Shown: positions 39,747 to 49,295, counted from the first letter of the stretch. The stretch is 64,000 nt of DNA from Saccharospirillum impatiens DSM 12546 (GCF_000423605.1 NZ_AUIH01000009.1:1-64000); one strand, 5' to 3'. Translations and numbers: made by a program. Notes: generated by a model not told the origin, from the letters alone.

Positions 39747-40970
39747 TTATTTCAACGGGCTGCGACCTTTGCTGGCCGCAATGCGCATGCGCAAGGCGTT
39801 TAACTTGATAAAGCCTTCGGCGTCTTTCTGATCATAAGCACCGGCATCATCTTCAAACGTCGCTATGCTCTCATCAAACAAGCTGTCGTCTGACTGACGA
39901 CCTGCGACAATGACATTGCCCTTGTACAGTTTCAGGCGAACCTTGCCGTTAACCCGCTCCTGAGACGCATCGATCATTTTCTGCATCATCAGTCGCTCCG
40001 GGCTCCACCAGTAACCGTTGTAGATCACTTCGGCGTACTTCGGCATCAGTTCGTCTTTCAAGTGCGCGACTTCACGATCCAGAGTAATAGACTCGATGGC
40101 GCGGTGCGCCTTGAGCATGATGGTGCCCCCCGGCGTTTCGTAACAGCCGCGGGATTTCATGCCCACGTACCGGTTTTCGACCAGATCCAGACGGCCAATG
40201 CCATTGTCGCCGCCTACTTTGTTCAGGTAAGCCAGAACATCGGCTGGTGAGGTCGGTTTTCCATCAATGGCGACAATGTCGCCCTTGTCATAGGTCAGTT
40301 CAATATAGGTCGGGGTGTCTGGTGCGGATTCAGGGCTGACCGACCAGCGCCACATCTCTTCCTCGGCCTCGGCCCAGGGATCTTCCAGGATGCCGCCTTC
40401 GTAGGAAATGTGGAGCAAGTTGGCGTCCATGGAATAAGGCGACTTCGTGCCCTTCTTGTTGAAATCGACCGGGATATTGTGCTCTTCGCAATAGGCCATC
40501 AGCTTTTCACGCGAGGTAAGATCCCATTCACGCCAGGGCGCAATGACTTTGACGCCGGGCTTGAGTGCATAGGCACCGAGTTCAAACCGCACCTGATCAT
40601 TGCCTTTTCCGGTCGCCCCGTGGGCAATGGCGTCGGCCCCGGTTTCATTGGCGATTTCGATCAGTCGCTTGGCGATCAGTGGGCGCGCAATGGACGTACC
40701 CAGCAAGTATTCACCCTCGTAGACCGTATTGGCCCGGAACATCGGGAACACAAAGTCGCGCACAAATTCTTCGCGCAGATCTTCGATGTAGATTTCCTGG
40801 ATACCGAGGGCCTTGGCCTTGGCACGGGCTGGCTCGACTTCCTCACCCTGGCCGAGATCGGCGGTGAAGGTCACCACTTCACAGTTGTAGGTTTCGGTGA
40901 TCCATTTGGCAATGACCGAGGTGTCCAGGCCACCGGAATAGGCCAGCACCACTTTCTTAATATCAGACAT
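39747..40970 (-). CDS. argG: Argininosuccinate synthase
   Basis: 407 residues from the ATG preceded by GGGAG; a TTG four codons earlier overlaps the ribosome site and is rejected. PP-loop ATP site [14 protein letters not shown] (residues about 7-20), then TADLGQGEE (about 38), [16 protein letters not shown] (about 113-128) and the citrulline/aspartate site around [11 protein letters not shown]. It ligates citrulline and aspartate in arginine synthesis. No other arg genes adjoin it. Confidence 0.97.
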   Translation of the reverse strand: MSDIKKVVLAYSGGLDTSVIAKWITETYNCEVVTFTADLGQGEEVEPARAKAKALGIQEIYIEDLREEFVRDFVFPMFRANTVYEGEYLLGTSIARPLIAKRLIEIANETGADAIAHGATGKGNDQVRFELGAYALKPGVKVIAPWREWDLTSREKLMAYCEEHNIPVDFNKKGTKSPYSMDANLLHISYEGGILEDPWAEAEEEMWRWSVSPESAPDTPTYIELTYDKGDIVAIDGKPTSPADVLAYLNKVGGDNGIGRLDLVENRYVGMKSRGCYETPGGTIMLKAHRAIESITLDREVAHLKDELMPKYAEVIYNGYWWSPERLMMQKMIDASQERVNGKVRLKLYKGNVIVAGRQSDDSLFDESIATFEDDAGAYDQKDAEGFIKLNALRMRIAASKGRSPLK

Positions 40971-41115
40971 CTTGACTCCCAACGAGTTGGCGGGTTTTTA
41001 GGCTGGCCGGAATTTTACGCCTTTGACCCGGGAGATGCCATGGTAGTGGGCTAGCGTTATCCCTTGCTCACTCTTCAAGTTTCGGAGTTCGGATCGCTTG
41101 GGTGGCACTGGCCCG

Positions 41116-41241
41116 CAGCGGCTAACGGGTGAGCCCCTGTGGGGTCGGCGTTAATCCATCCATGGAGCCTAGACTGCAGCCGAGGCGTCGGACCGATCCA
41201 TACTGCGGACTTCCCCACAGGGGCATACCCGGCACCCGCTG
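41116..41241 (-). repeat. Hairpin repeat element A
   Basis: 29-base arms (41116-41144 and 41213-41241) pair imperfectly and include a perfect GCCCCTGTGGGG / CCCCACAGGGGC. The core, read on the minus strand, contains CTAGGCTCCATGGATGG, matching the core of elements B and D, so A points opposite to B. Confidence 0.85.
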
Positions 41242-41301
41242 CTAATCTTTCGGGCGAACTTCAATATGTGTATCTCAGCTTTCGAAGTTCACTATAGATT
41301 A

Positions 41302-41414
41302 GCGCCGGGTGGCAGGGCTGCTTTTGCGGGGATATCTGAGGCATGGATGCCGAAGTTAAGCCTACATGGATGTATCCCCGGCGACCCCGCTGGAGCATCC
41401 CTGCCATCTGGCGC
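41302..41414 (+). repeat. Hairpin repeat element B
   Basis: 20-base arms GCGCCGGGTGGCAGGGCTGC and the complement of GCGCCAGATGGCAGGGATGC (17 of 20 paired) surround a core with TCTGAGGCATGGATGCCGAA and CCTACATGGATG. The first core block is identical to that of element D, 9 kb away. Confidence 0.85.
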
Positions 41415-41461
41415 GGGCTCAAGGCTATGTCGCCTATTTGAACTCCGAAACTTGAGTTAAA

Positions 41462-42889
41462 TTACTCTTCGTCCTCGGCCACCGACTCGAGCTCCATGCC
41501 CAGTTCCTTGATCTTGCGGGTCAGGGTGTTACGGCCCCAGCCCAGCAATTCCGCCGCATCCCGGCGCCGGCCGGCGGTATGCTTCAGCGCCGTTTCGATC
41601 ATGATGCGCTCGAAATTCGGAACGGCAATGTCCAGTAACCGGTGCTCGCCCCGGGCCAGCTCCCGGTCGGCCCAGTTGCGTAGCGCTTGCTCCCAGTTTT
41701 CGCTGGTCACCGGTGTCTGGGCTTCGTCCATCAGCTCTGGGGGCAGATCCGACACCAGCACTTCCCGGCCCGATGCCATTACCGTGATCCAGCGACAGAT
41801 GTTCTCCAGTTGACGCACGTTGCCAGGCCAGGCCAGGCGCGACAAATAGGTTTCGGTTTCCGGTCGCAACGTCTTGGTTTCCACGCCCAATTCGTCGGCT
41901 GCCTTGTGCAGAAAAAACTCAAGCAGCCGGGGAATGTCTTCACGCCGGTCAGCCAGGCGCGGCAAATGGATACGAATGACGTTCAGCCGGTGAAACAGGT
42001 CTTCACGAAAGCGACCCTCTTTCACCAGGGTTTCCAGATTCTGGTGGGTCGCGGCAATGATGCGCACATCCACCCGCACCGAGGTATGCCCGCCAACGCG
42101 ATAAAATTCGCCGTCGGCCAGTACCCGCAACAACCGGGTCTGAGTCTCGGACGGCATATCGCCAATTTCGTCGAGAAACAGCGTTCCGCCATCGGCCTGT
42201 TCAAATCGGCCCCGGCGCTGACCCTGCGCCCCGGTAAACGAACCCTTTTCGTGACCAAAGAGTTCCGACTCCATCAGGTCACGGGGGATAGCCGCCATGT
42301 TCAGTGCAATGAACGGATTCTCCCGACGCGGACTGTGGCGGTGCAGGGCATGTGCCACCAGCTCCTTGCCGGTACCGGACTCACCATTGATCAGCACCGT
42401 GATGTTCGACTGAGACAATCGGCCAATAGCCCGGAACACCTCCTGCATGGCCGGCGCCTCGCCAATGATTTCGGTATTGGCCGGAGCAACCGCAGGTTCC
42501 GTGGTCTTTTGCTTTTGGCGGGTATGCTCTATCGCACGCAAAGCCAGCGAGACCGCATCATCAACATCAAATGGCTTGGGCAGATACTCGAAAGCACCGC
42601 CCTGAAAGGAGGCAACGGCACTTTCCAGGTCCGAATGCGCGGTCATGATGATGACCGGCAAATGCGGATGCTTGTCGTGAATTCGACTGAGCAACTCCAG
42701 CCCGTCGATGCCTTCCATGCGAACGTCACTGACGATGGCATCGGGCGGGTCCTGATCCAGCTTGCGCAACAGGGCCTCGCCGGATTCAAAGCTGCGGCAC
42801 TCGATGCCTTCCTTGTCAAAGGCACGTTCCAGTACCCAGCGTATGGAGCGGTCATCGTCGACGATCCAGACGCAATTATGATTGGCCAT
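41462..42889 (-). CDS. ntrC: Nitrogen regulation response regulator NtrC (sigma-54 activator)
   Basis: 475 residues from the ATG with GGAGGGG just upstream; an in-frame extension to 42958 is rejected. Receiver domain with VWIVDDDRSIRWVLERAF and phospho-acceptor aspartate in AIVSDVRMEGIDGLELL (about 54); AAA+ domain with Walker A GESGTGKE (about 168) and the sigma-54 contact loop GAFTGA (about 215); C-terminal Fis-type HTH RRDAAELLGWGRNTLTRKIKELG shown in part by LLGWGRNTLTRKIKELG (about 450). Phosphorylated by NtrB under nitrogen limitation, it activates sigma-54 promoters. Start overlaps the ntrB end by 14 bases. Confidence 0.96.
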   Translation of the reverse strand: MANHNCVWIVDDDRSIRWVLERAFDKEGIECRSFESGEALLRKLDQDPPDAIVSDVRMEGIDGLELLSRIHDKHPHLPVIIMTAHSDLESAVASFQGGAFEYLPKPFDVDDAVSLALRAIEHTRQKQKTTEPAVAPANTEIIGEAPAMQEVFRAIGRLSQSNITVLINGESGTGKELVAHALHRHSPRRENPFIALNMAAIPRDLMESELFGHEKGSFTGAQGQRRGRFEQADGGTLFLDEIGDMPSETQTRLLRVLADGEFYRVGGHTSVRVDVRIIAATHQNLETLVKEGRFREDLFHRLNVIRIHLPRLADRREDIPRLLEFFLHKAADELGVETKTLRPETETYLSRLAWPGNVRQLENICRWITVMASGREVLVSDLPPELMDEAQTPVTSENWEQALRNWADRELARGEHRLLDIAVPNFERIMIETALKHTAGRRRDAAELLGWGRNTLTRKIKELGMELESVAEDEE

Positions 42890-43955
42890 TGAGCCCCTCC
42901 AACGGTAAATAGACACTAAAAACGGTGGCACCGGGACTGCTGTCACACTCGATGACACCGTTGTGAAAATTAATGATTTGCTGAGCGATCGACAGACCCA
43001 AGCCCGTGCCAGAGGGCCGGCCTGATATCATGGGATAGAAAATCTTTTCCATCATTTCCGGGGCAATACCCGGCCCGTTATCAATGATCTCGAGTTTGAC
43101 CAGCAGGCGATACCGGTTCTGACGAATGGTAAACTGGCGCACCGCCCGGGTTTTGAATTCTATGGACGGCGATTGCACATCGTTTTCAATCAGTGCCTGC
43201 ACGGCGTTGCGAGCAATGTTCAATACGGCCTGAATAAGCTGTGCTTCATCGGCTTGAAAATCGGGAAGGCTGGGGTCGTAATCCCTGCTTAGCTGAATCC
43301 GGTCTCCACATTCGACGCGCAACAGGGCGTAAACTCGCTCAACAATCTGATGAATATTGACATCCGACAGCGTAGGCACCTTATGGCTGCCCAACATGCG
43401 GTCTACCAGATCACGCAGGCGGTCGGCCTCTTCAATGATCACCTGGGTGTATTCTTTCAGATCGGCGTTAGGCAATTCGCTGGCCAGCAGTTGTGCTGCA
43501 CCCCGAATACCACCCAACGGATTTTTGATCTCATGCGCCACACCACGCACCAGATGCCGGGTGGTCTCTGTTTGCTGAATCAGCCCTTCATCTCGGCTGA
43601 TGCGCATCGCCCGGTCAGCGGGCAGCATTTCAACGATCAGGTGCAGTTCGCCATCGTCCATGTATGGGGTAACCATGTAATCCAGCGTCAGCGTATCCCG
43701 ATGGGCCAACTGCCACTGTGCAGAACGCACAGACAGAGTTGTACCGCCGGAAATGGCCGACATCATCATCTCCCTGATCTCTGCCGGGTTAACAAACAAG
43801 CTGTAAAACGCCTGACCGATAATTTGCTTGCCTGAGCGCACCAGTAACAATTCGGCAGACGGATTGACGTGTTCGACAACCAGAGTGTCGTCCAGCTGTA
43901 TGACAGCCGTAAATTGGTGATCGACCAACTGGCGAAAAAAATGCGTGTCAGTCAC
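42876..43955 (-). CDS. ntrB: Nitrogen regulation sensor kinase NtrB
   Basis: 359 residues from the GTG that has AGGAAA six bases upstream; a GTG six codons earlier has no ribosome site. PAS domain (residues about 10-115), HisKA with the phospho-acceptor in LVRGVAHEIKNPLGGIRGAA (about 132-151), and HATPase with NIARNAVQAL, DNGPGIAPE and GTGLGLSIAQQII. Cytosolic partner of NtrC and PII. glnA does not adjoin it here, unlike in enterics. A sigma-54 promoter and an NtrC palindrome lie upstream. Confidence 0.95.
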   Translation of the reverse strand: MTDTHFFRQLVDHQFTAVIQLDDTLVVEHVNPSAELLLVRSGKQIIGQAFYSLFVNPAEIREMMMSAISGGTTLSVRSAQWQLAHRDTLTLDYMVTPYMDDGELHLIVEMLPADRAMRISRDEGLIQQTETTRHLVRGVAHEIKNPLGGIRGAAQLLASELPNADLKEYTQVIIEEADRLRDLVDRMLGSHKVPTLSDVNIHQIVERVYALLRVECGDRIQLSRDYDPSLPDFQADEAQLIQAVLNIARNAVQALIENDVQSPSIEFKTRAVRQFTIRQNRYRLLVKLEIIDNGPGIAPEMMEKIFYPMISGRPSGTGLGLSIAQQIINFHNGVIECDSSPGATVFSVYLPLEGLNGQS

Positions 43956-44067
43956 ATGAGGTTTCCTGTGCACCGGGTTGCTGTGAACGTCAGGGCCAGC
44001 AAACAGCCCCCAAAAACTGTGCGGCGGTAATACCGGGGCCTGCTGTGTGGTTCTTTAAATGGCATAC

Positions 44068-44082
44068 GCAAGAAGCAGGCCA
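44068..44082 (-). promoter_or_regulatory. Sigma-54 promoter for ntrBC
   Basis: On the minus strand TGGCCTGCTTCTTGC: the GG (-24) and GC (-12) are exactly ten bases apart. Transcription would begin about 100 bases before ntrB. With the NtrC site upstream it suggests autoactivation of ntrBC. Confidence 0.6.
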
Positions 44083-44163
44083 GTCATTTGGTGCTGAATA
44101 TGCACGATTACGGGGCTTGTTTTGATCGTAATGCACCAATATAAACCCTAAAGAGCAATTCTA

Positions 44164-44178
44164 GCACCATTATGGTGC
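44164..44178. promoter_or_regulatory. NtrC-binding palindrome
   Basis: GCACCATTATGGTGC is a perfect match to the NtrC consensus half-sites (GCACCA-N3-TGGTGC). It lies about 82-110 bases upstream of the sigma-54 promoter, the normal enhancer distance, and about 125 bases before the divergent GGDEF gene. A lone half-site (TGCACCA) is at 44132. The rest of the 348-base spacer shows nothing further. Confidence 0.8.
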
Positions 44179-44303
44179 ATTGCTGGGTTTGTGATTCAAG
44201 TCCTCCCGTTTTGCCTCTAAATACGCAAACTTGCTTATTCGTCTGCACGGTGATGGGAAGTTTTGGTTTATACTCAATGAACGCAGCAATATCGTGAAGG
44301 ATT

Positions 44304-47300
44304 ATGAACCAGACCTATCCGCTTAGGCTGCTAGACAATGCCTGGCAGCAAACCTTAAAAGGCCAGGGACAGTGCCTGCTTTTCGCCGATGCCGATGGCC
44401 GCCGATTCAGCAGCCTGGTGGATGCGTTTATGGCAGACCTGCCCGCTGAATGCATTCGCTATCAACTGACGGCCGACAGTCAGCTGAATGGCTATTACCC
44501 ACTGGTTGACATCATTCAGGATGGCTATGGCCGGCTGGGCATTACCGATTGCTGCAGCTGGCTCAGGGAGCAGGGTGTCTATGGACCCAACCTGACTACC
44601 TGGCAGCAAATTCTGGACGACCATTTTATTCAGCGGCAACCGCTGCAATTGAAAGATCACGTTATCCAGAAAGCCATCGCCTTCCAGGACGACATCATTT
44701 GCTTGCTGATCGCTTTGGCGCAGACGCGACCTATCGTGGTCGCACTCTCACACTTTCATTTCGCCAGCATCAGTCTTCAGCGTCTGGTCAGAACCGTTCA
44801 ACAGCAACTGAGTGGCCGGGTTTTGCTGCTCACGTCAACCGATACCGACCTGATGGCATCCCATGAGCTGGACTGGCAAAGCACCCAGCATGGCGCGGAC
44901 GACGACATCGATCCGCCCCACTGGCTGATTGATCTTTCACCCGATCTGATCGACGACGCATCGCCCTGGCCAGAGCCCGAGTCGCTCAGCGCTCAGAGCA
45001 TTCCCAAGCTGATCCAGGATGCGCTGAGAAACCACGCCCTGCAGTGCCATACAGAAACCCATTTGCTGTGCGACAGAATTGGGTTGATGCTCGATGAACG
45101 GCAAATATTGTTGTTATCCGAGCACCGCAGCACGTTGCGACTGATCGAAGCCGAGGCCTTGTACTACAAAGACCAGCATAACGGCGCCATCACCCTGCTG
45201 ACCGAATTGCTGGAAGAAGCGCGTCATGATCACCTCTACGATCAGATGTTCGATGCTTACGTGCGCCTTGGCTGGTGTGCCCTGACCAAACACCGGCTGA
45301 GCACCGCCCGGCAAATGGCCACCCACGCCCAGACAGCGCTGGAACAAATCACCATCAAGGATGCACCCTGGCTATTGCGCGAGCGGGAATGGCTACTGTT
45401 GCAGGTGATGATCAGCAGCATGTTCCATGAGCGCCCACCGGCGAATATGCTGCACCGGCTGGAAGCTCTGCTGCCGATGCTTGACCAGGACGACTACGGT
45501 TATGCTCTGCGCACCGCCCAGATTGCCTGGGAAAGCAGCATGACTGACCGGGAGCGGTATTTCCTGCGGCGAGCCATTCTGACCGGCCTCAGCCAGGCCC
45601 GGGCAGAAAGAAACGACATCGCGACCGTCAAACTGACTGAAGCGATGGCCTTATTGCAAACCAAAGCCCATCGGCTTCAGCGCGCGCACAGACTGCTTGA
45701 GCTGGCCCTGGACCGTTGCCAGCGAATGGCCTCCCCGCGCCATGAAGCGCCGATTTATAACGGGCTGGGCATCATTCAGATGCGCCTGGGCCGAATCAGC
45801 GAAGCCCGTGACACCTTTCTGTACACCTTGCACAAACTGCAAACCGTGGCCCATTACAACGAAATCGCGGTCACGCTGCACAACCTGTCCTGGGCATATC
45901 TGATCAGTGGCAACGTTCAGGAGAGTTTGCGGCTGCTCAGTACCGCTATCCGGCTATGCCGCATCCGCGGCTTTGTCACCATTCCGTTTTACACGCTTGA
46001 TGACCTCCTGCTGCAACAGGCGTTGTACCGTTTTTACCTGGGGCACAGCGTGCTCGCCCAGCATACGCTGCAGGATTTCAGCAAACAGCCCGAGCAGCAG
46101 TCGGTTCGGGGCAAAATATTGCTCACCTGCCTGAAGCTGCACTTCGCCCGGGCAGAAGCGGATTACAAACGAATAACCACGCTGGTGAGCGAGTTGCGGA
46201 CGTCGTTGGAGACGCATCAGGACTTACCGGATACCTTGCTGAACCTGGCCTGGTACGCAGCCGGTTCCGACAGTTTACCGAGCCATCTGACGCCCGCTTA
46301 CCGGATTCAATGGATGCACACCCAGGCGCCAGAAACCGAGCCAATGCCCGCCAGCAATGTTGATCTGATGTCGGTGCTGCGAGCTGCCGATCTTGAAAGT
46401 GAACTGGAACACATTCAACAACGGGTACGCGACACCCGTTTGTTGTCACACCTAAGTGCTCAAACCAATGCCGCCACCGACACCCTGGCCCTGGTCGAAA
46501 CCCTGTGTCAGCAACTCAAAGCACACCTGGATTGCGACTACGTCGCCATTGAGCTGACCCAGCAACCTTTCATGAACGCCACGCTGATCACCCGGGGCTT
46601 ACCTGACCTGGTAGTGGAGCGGCTGCATCAGGCGTTGTCCCTGCAGCGCCTGACCCGCGGGCGACTGTTAGTGCGAATGCGCAACCTGGATATCGAGGGC
46701 CTCGACAGCGGTTACGTCTGTATTTTCCGCATAGCCCTGCCCCACCATGATTTTGGCGATATGATTCTGATGACCCGAAACCCCTCGGGCTTTGAGGAGT
46801 CGGTGCTGCGCACGGCCTCCATGCTGGCCGGTCAATTGGCAGCGGCCATTCAGCGGCTGATTCATGAAAAGGAACTGCATCACCTGTCGTCTACCGACAT
46901 GCTCACCGGCCTAATGAACCGTCAGGCACTCTATCCGCGCCTCGAAGAAGAGCTTGCCCGTGGACGTCGCAATGCCGACTATCGGTTTTCACTGGCGTTT
47001 TTGGATCTGGATAACTTCAAATACCTGAATGACAACTATGGCCACATTCTGGGGGACCAGGTCTTGCGGGGGTTTGCTCAGTTGCTAAAAGAACACACCC
47101 GCACCGAAGACCTGGCCGCTCGCCTGGGCGGGGATGAATTCGTCATCCTGTTTCCCAATGAGCGCGGTCAGGCCGTGCAGCAACTGGCCCAGCGCATCCT
47201 GGAGGACTTTGCCACCCCAGCCCGTTGCCAGGCGTTCTTGCGGCGCTTTACCGGGCAGGAGTTCACCTGGCCGGAAGGCCAGCAACTGGGTTGTTCGGTC

Positions 47301-47447
47301 GGTATTATCGAAGTAACCGGAGAACAGGCTCCAAGACTGGTCGATCAACTGCTCAATCTGGCCGACCACGCCATGTATGAAGCCAAATCCCGCGGCAAAA
47401 ACCAGGCGGTTATCTCTGACCTGCCGTCGACGCCAAACAGGCACTGA
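44304..47447 (+). CDS. TPR-GAF-like diguanylate cyclase
   Basis: 1047 residues, AAGGA before the ATG. Residues about 1-250 resemble the NTPase region of MalT-type STAND regulators, but no Walker A P-loop remains. Residues about 270-640 are a helical TPR-like array (for example LRLIEAEALYYKDQHNGAITLL, quoted in part as EAEALYYKDQHNGAITLL). About 700-850 looks like a GAF domain (ETLCQQLKAHLDCDYVAIEL). The C-terminal GGDEF domain has STDMLTGLMNRQALYPRL and the intact active site RLGGDEFVILF (about 935). It probably makes cyclic di-GMP in response to a protein or small-molecule partner. Divergent from ntrBC; its 3' end overlaps the convergent GNAT gene by 38 bases. Confidence 0.9.
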   Translation: MNQTYPLRLLDNAWQQTLKGQGQCLLFADADGRRFSSLVDAFMADLPAECIRYQLTADSQLNGYYPLVDIIQDGYGRLGITDCCSWLREQGVYGPNLTTWQQILDDHFIQRQPLQLKDHVIQKAIAFQDDIICLLIALAQTRPIVVALSHFHFASISLQRLVRTVQQQLSGRVLLLTSTDTDLMASHELDWQSTQHGADDDIDPPHWLIDLSPDLIDDASPWPEPESLSAQSIPKLIQDALRNHALQCHTETHLLCDRIGLMLDERQILLLSEHRSTLRLIEAEALYYKDQHNGAITLLTELLEEARHDHLYDQMFDAYVRLGWCALTKHRLSTARQMATHAQTALEQITIKDAPWLLREREWLLLQVMISSMFHERPPANMLHRLEALLPMLDQDDYGYALRTAQIAWESSMTDRERYFLRRAILTGLSQARAERNDIATVKLTEAMALLQTKAHRLQRAHRLLELALDRCQRMASPRHEAPIYNGLGIIQMRLGRISEARDTFLYTLHKLQTVAHYNEIAVTLHNLSWAYLISGNVQESLRLLSTAIRLCRIRGFVTIPFYTLDDLLLQQALYRFYLGHSVLAQHTLQDFSKQPEQQSVRGKILLTCLKLHFARAEADYKRITTLVSELRTSLETHQDLPDTLLNLAWYAAGSDSLPSHLTPAYRIQWMHTQAPETEPMPASNVDLMSVLRAADLESELEHIQQRVRDTRLLSHLSAQTNAATDTLALVETLCQQLKAHLDCDYVAIELTQQPFMNATLITRGLPDLVVERLHQALSLQRLTRGRLLVRMRNLDIEGLDSGYVCIFRIALPHHDFGDMILMTRNPSGFEESVLRTASMLAGQLAAAIQRLIHEKELHHLSSTDMLTGLMNRQALYPRLEEELARGRRNADYRFSLAFLDLDNFKYLNDNYGHILGDQVLRGFAQLLKEHTRTEDLAARLGGDEFVILFPNERGQAVQQLAQRILEDFATPARCQAFLRRFTGQEFTWPEGQQLGCSVGIIEVTGEQAPRLVDQLLNLADHAMYEAKSRGKNQAVISDLPSTPNRH

Positions 47448-47784
47448 CAAACGCAGCCAGCCCGGGATCCATATGCGCCGAGAGCGTCAAACCCTGCTGT
47501 TGTGCCAGTACCGAGACCATACGTCGCCCGACACCCCGACCGCGGGTGAGCCCTCTGACGCCCAAGCTGAGTAAGCAACCGCTCTGCACTAAGGCAACAC
47601 CGACGATACGTCCGTTAAAGCGGGCCGCATACAAACTCACCTCTGAACGATTTATCTGCCATGCTGCCCAGGCGGCTTGAAAGCAGGCGCAAGCATTCAT
47701 GTCCTGCGTCAGCCGGGTAAGGTCCTGCATATCAGTGCCATCGGGGGTTGGCGTGCTTGCCAGCAAATCCAGCGTTACAGGCAT
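47410..47784 (-). CDS. panM: GNAT-family protein, PanM/PanZ-like
   Basis: 124 residues from the ATG whose MPVTLDLL resembles the PanM N-terminus; an ATG eleven codons earlier (47817) also fits the frame. The central SEVSLYAARFNGRIVGVALV (about 50-68) and the acetyl-CoA loop RGLTRGRGVGRRMVSVLAQQ (about 78-97) match PanM, which in enterics triggers self-cleavage of aspartate decarboxylase PanD and limits pantothenate synthesis. It could instead be another small GNAT. Its 3' end overlaps the end of the GGDEF gene. Confidence 0.68.
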   Translation of the reverse strand: MPVTLDLLASTPTPDGTDMQDLTRLTQDMNACACFQAAWAAWQINRSEVSLYAARFNGRIVGVALVQSGCLLSLGVRGLTRGRGVGRRMVSVLAQQQGLTLSAHMDPGLAAFVSACLASTAGQR

Positions 47785-47924
47785 CGGTGTCTGTCCGGGT
47801 GGTTTGAGGCGCAGCATACCGATATAATGCGCCTTCGCAACAGGACTTCAGGCCGCTTACTTCGGCCCAGGCGCCCGGATCACGCACGCCTTGTCCAAAA
47901 TCATCAAATACAGAGAGTCGTACT

Positions 47925-48515
47925 ATGAGTCGCCAAGCGACGGTTGAGCGCAACACCACCGAAACCCAGATCAAGGCCAGCATCAATCTGGACGGTACCG
48001 GCAAGGCCCAATTCGACACGGGCATGCCTTTTCTGGACCACATGATGGACCAGATCGCCCGGCATGGCCTGATCGATCTCGACATCGTCTGTCGCGGCGA
48101 CAACCACATCGACGACCACCACAGCGTTGAAGACATTGGCATCACCCTGGGCCAGGCGTTCGCAAAAGCCGTCGGCGACAAGAAAGGCATCACTCGCTAC
48201 GGTCACAGCTATGTCCCGCTGGATGAAGCCCTGTCACGGGTCGTGATCGACTTCTCCGGTCGCCCGGGGCTCGAATACAACCTGCCGTTTACTCGCGGCA
48301 GCGTCGGCGGTTTTGATGTTGACCTGTTTTACGAATTCTTTCAGGGCTTCGTCAATCACGCCTGGGTTACCCTGCACATCGACAATCTGAAAGGGCATAA
48401 TTCTCACCATCAGATCGAGACGGTGTTCAAAGCCTTTGGCCGCGCACTGCGCATGGCGTTGACACCCGACGAGCGCATGGCCGGCATCACCCCGTCCACC
48501 AAGGGTGTACTCTGA
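47925..48515 (+). CDS. hisB: Imidazoleglycerol-phosphate dehydratase
   Basis: 196 residues, the monofunctional form without the HAD phosphatase domain of enteric HisB. Manganese-binding motifs [17 protein letters not shown] (about 65-81) and [19 protein letters not shown] (about 163-181) are intact. Catalyses the sixth step of histidine synthesis. First of hisB-hisH-hisA-hisF. A TATAAT at 47823-47828 is a plausible -10 box about 100 bases upstream. Confidence 0.97.
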   Translation: MSRQATVERNTTETQIKASINLDGTGKAQFDTGMPFLDHMMDQIARHGLIDLDIVCRGDNHIDDHHSVEDIGITLGQAFAKAVGDKKGITRYGHSYVPLDEALSRVVIDFSGRPGLEYNLPFTRGSVGGFDVDLFYEFFQGFVNHAWVTLHIDNLKGHNSHHQIETVFKAFGRALRMALTPDERMAGITPSTKGVL

Positions 48516-48545
48516 TACCGACATACGTGCTCTGATACCGACATA
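48510..48545 (+). repeat. Direct repeat across the hisB stop codon
   Basis: CTCTGATACCGACATA occurs twice with a 20-base period. The first copy contains the hisB stop codon, so this is a local duplication of the gene end. Confidence 0.8.
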
Positions 48546-48611
48546 AAGGTCGCTCCATCGGTGCCCACAACGGGCGCCTGAGGCAAACCTCCGCCAGAAC
48601 AGGATACTTCC

Positions 48612-49262
48612 GTGAGTCGCACACTGCTGACCATCATTGATTACGGCATGGGCAACCTGCACTCCGTCGCCAAGGCGCTGGAGCACGTGGCCCCGAACAC
48701 CCAAATCGAAGTCACGTCCGACAAAGACCGCATCGCCGAAGCCGACCACATTCTATTGCCGGGCGTCGGTGCGATCCGCGATTGCATGGCTGAAATTCGT
48801 CGCCAGGGCGTTGATACCGTGGTCGCCGATGCGGTCAACAGCGGCAAGCCCTTCCTCGGCATTTGCGTCGGCATGCAAGCGCTGATGGCACACAGCCATG
48901 AGAACGATGGCGTCGACTGCCTGGGTTACTTCGATGGCGAGGTTCGCCGGTTCAGCACCACCGCCACCGACGAACGTGGCCTGGCCCTGAAGGTGCCACA
49001 CATGGGCTGGAATACGGTAGACCTGCAAATCGATCACCCGCTGCTGCACGGCATTCACAGTGGCGACCGCTTCTATTTCGTACACAGTTACTACGTGGAA
49101 GCTCACCCGGAATACACCGCAGCCAACTGCACCTACGATGCCACCTTTGCTGCCATGATTTACCGGGACAACCTCTTTGCCACCCAGTTCCACCCGGAGA
49201 AAAGCTTCCCGGCGGGACTGACCCTGCTGAAAAACTTTGTCGACTGGGACGGCCGCCGATAA
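48612..49262 (+). CDS. hisH: Imidazole glycerol phosphate synthase, glutaminase subunit
   Basis: 216 residues from a GTG with AGGA upstream. Class I glutamine amidotransferase: start IIDYGMGNLHSVAKALEH, nucleophile cysteine in FLGICVGMQALM (about 85), and the His-Glu pair in TQFHPEKSF (about 196). It feeds ammonia to HisF. The 96-base gap after hisB holds a 20-base-period duplication of the hisB end. Confidence 0.97.
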   Translation: MSRTLLTIIDYGMGNLHSVAKALEHVAPNTQIEVTSDKDRIAEADHILLPGVGAIRDCMAEIRRQGVDTVVADAVNSGKPFLGICVGMQALMAHSHENDGVDCLGYFDGEVRRFSTTATDERGLALKVPHMGWNTVDLQIDHPLLHGIHSGDRFYFVHSYYVEAHPEYTAANCTYDATFAAMIYRDNLFATQFHPEKSFPAGLTLLKNFVDWDGRR

Positions 49263-49295
49263 GCGGTTTCCCCAGTGCACCTGGAGACACTCTCA

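Larger units (their letters stand above)
41075..41455. repeat. Composite repeat locus 1 between argG and ntrC
   Basis: A perfect 16-bp inverted repeat (TCAAGTTTCGGAGTTC at 41075-41090 and its complement at 41440-41455) encloses two hairpin elements in opposite orientation. At the junction between them, GAACTTC and GAAGTTC motifs repeat the same theme. Apart from these repeats, the space between argG and ntrC holds no gene that I can support. Confidence 0.8.

Noticed and set aside
41687-42892. Plus-strand open frame of 401 residues opposite ntrC
   Set aside because: Antisense shadow of ntrC, whose AAA+ and HTH motifs are unambiguous.
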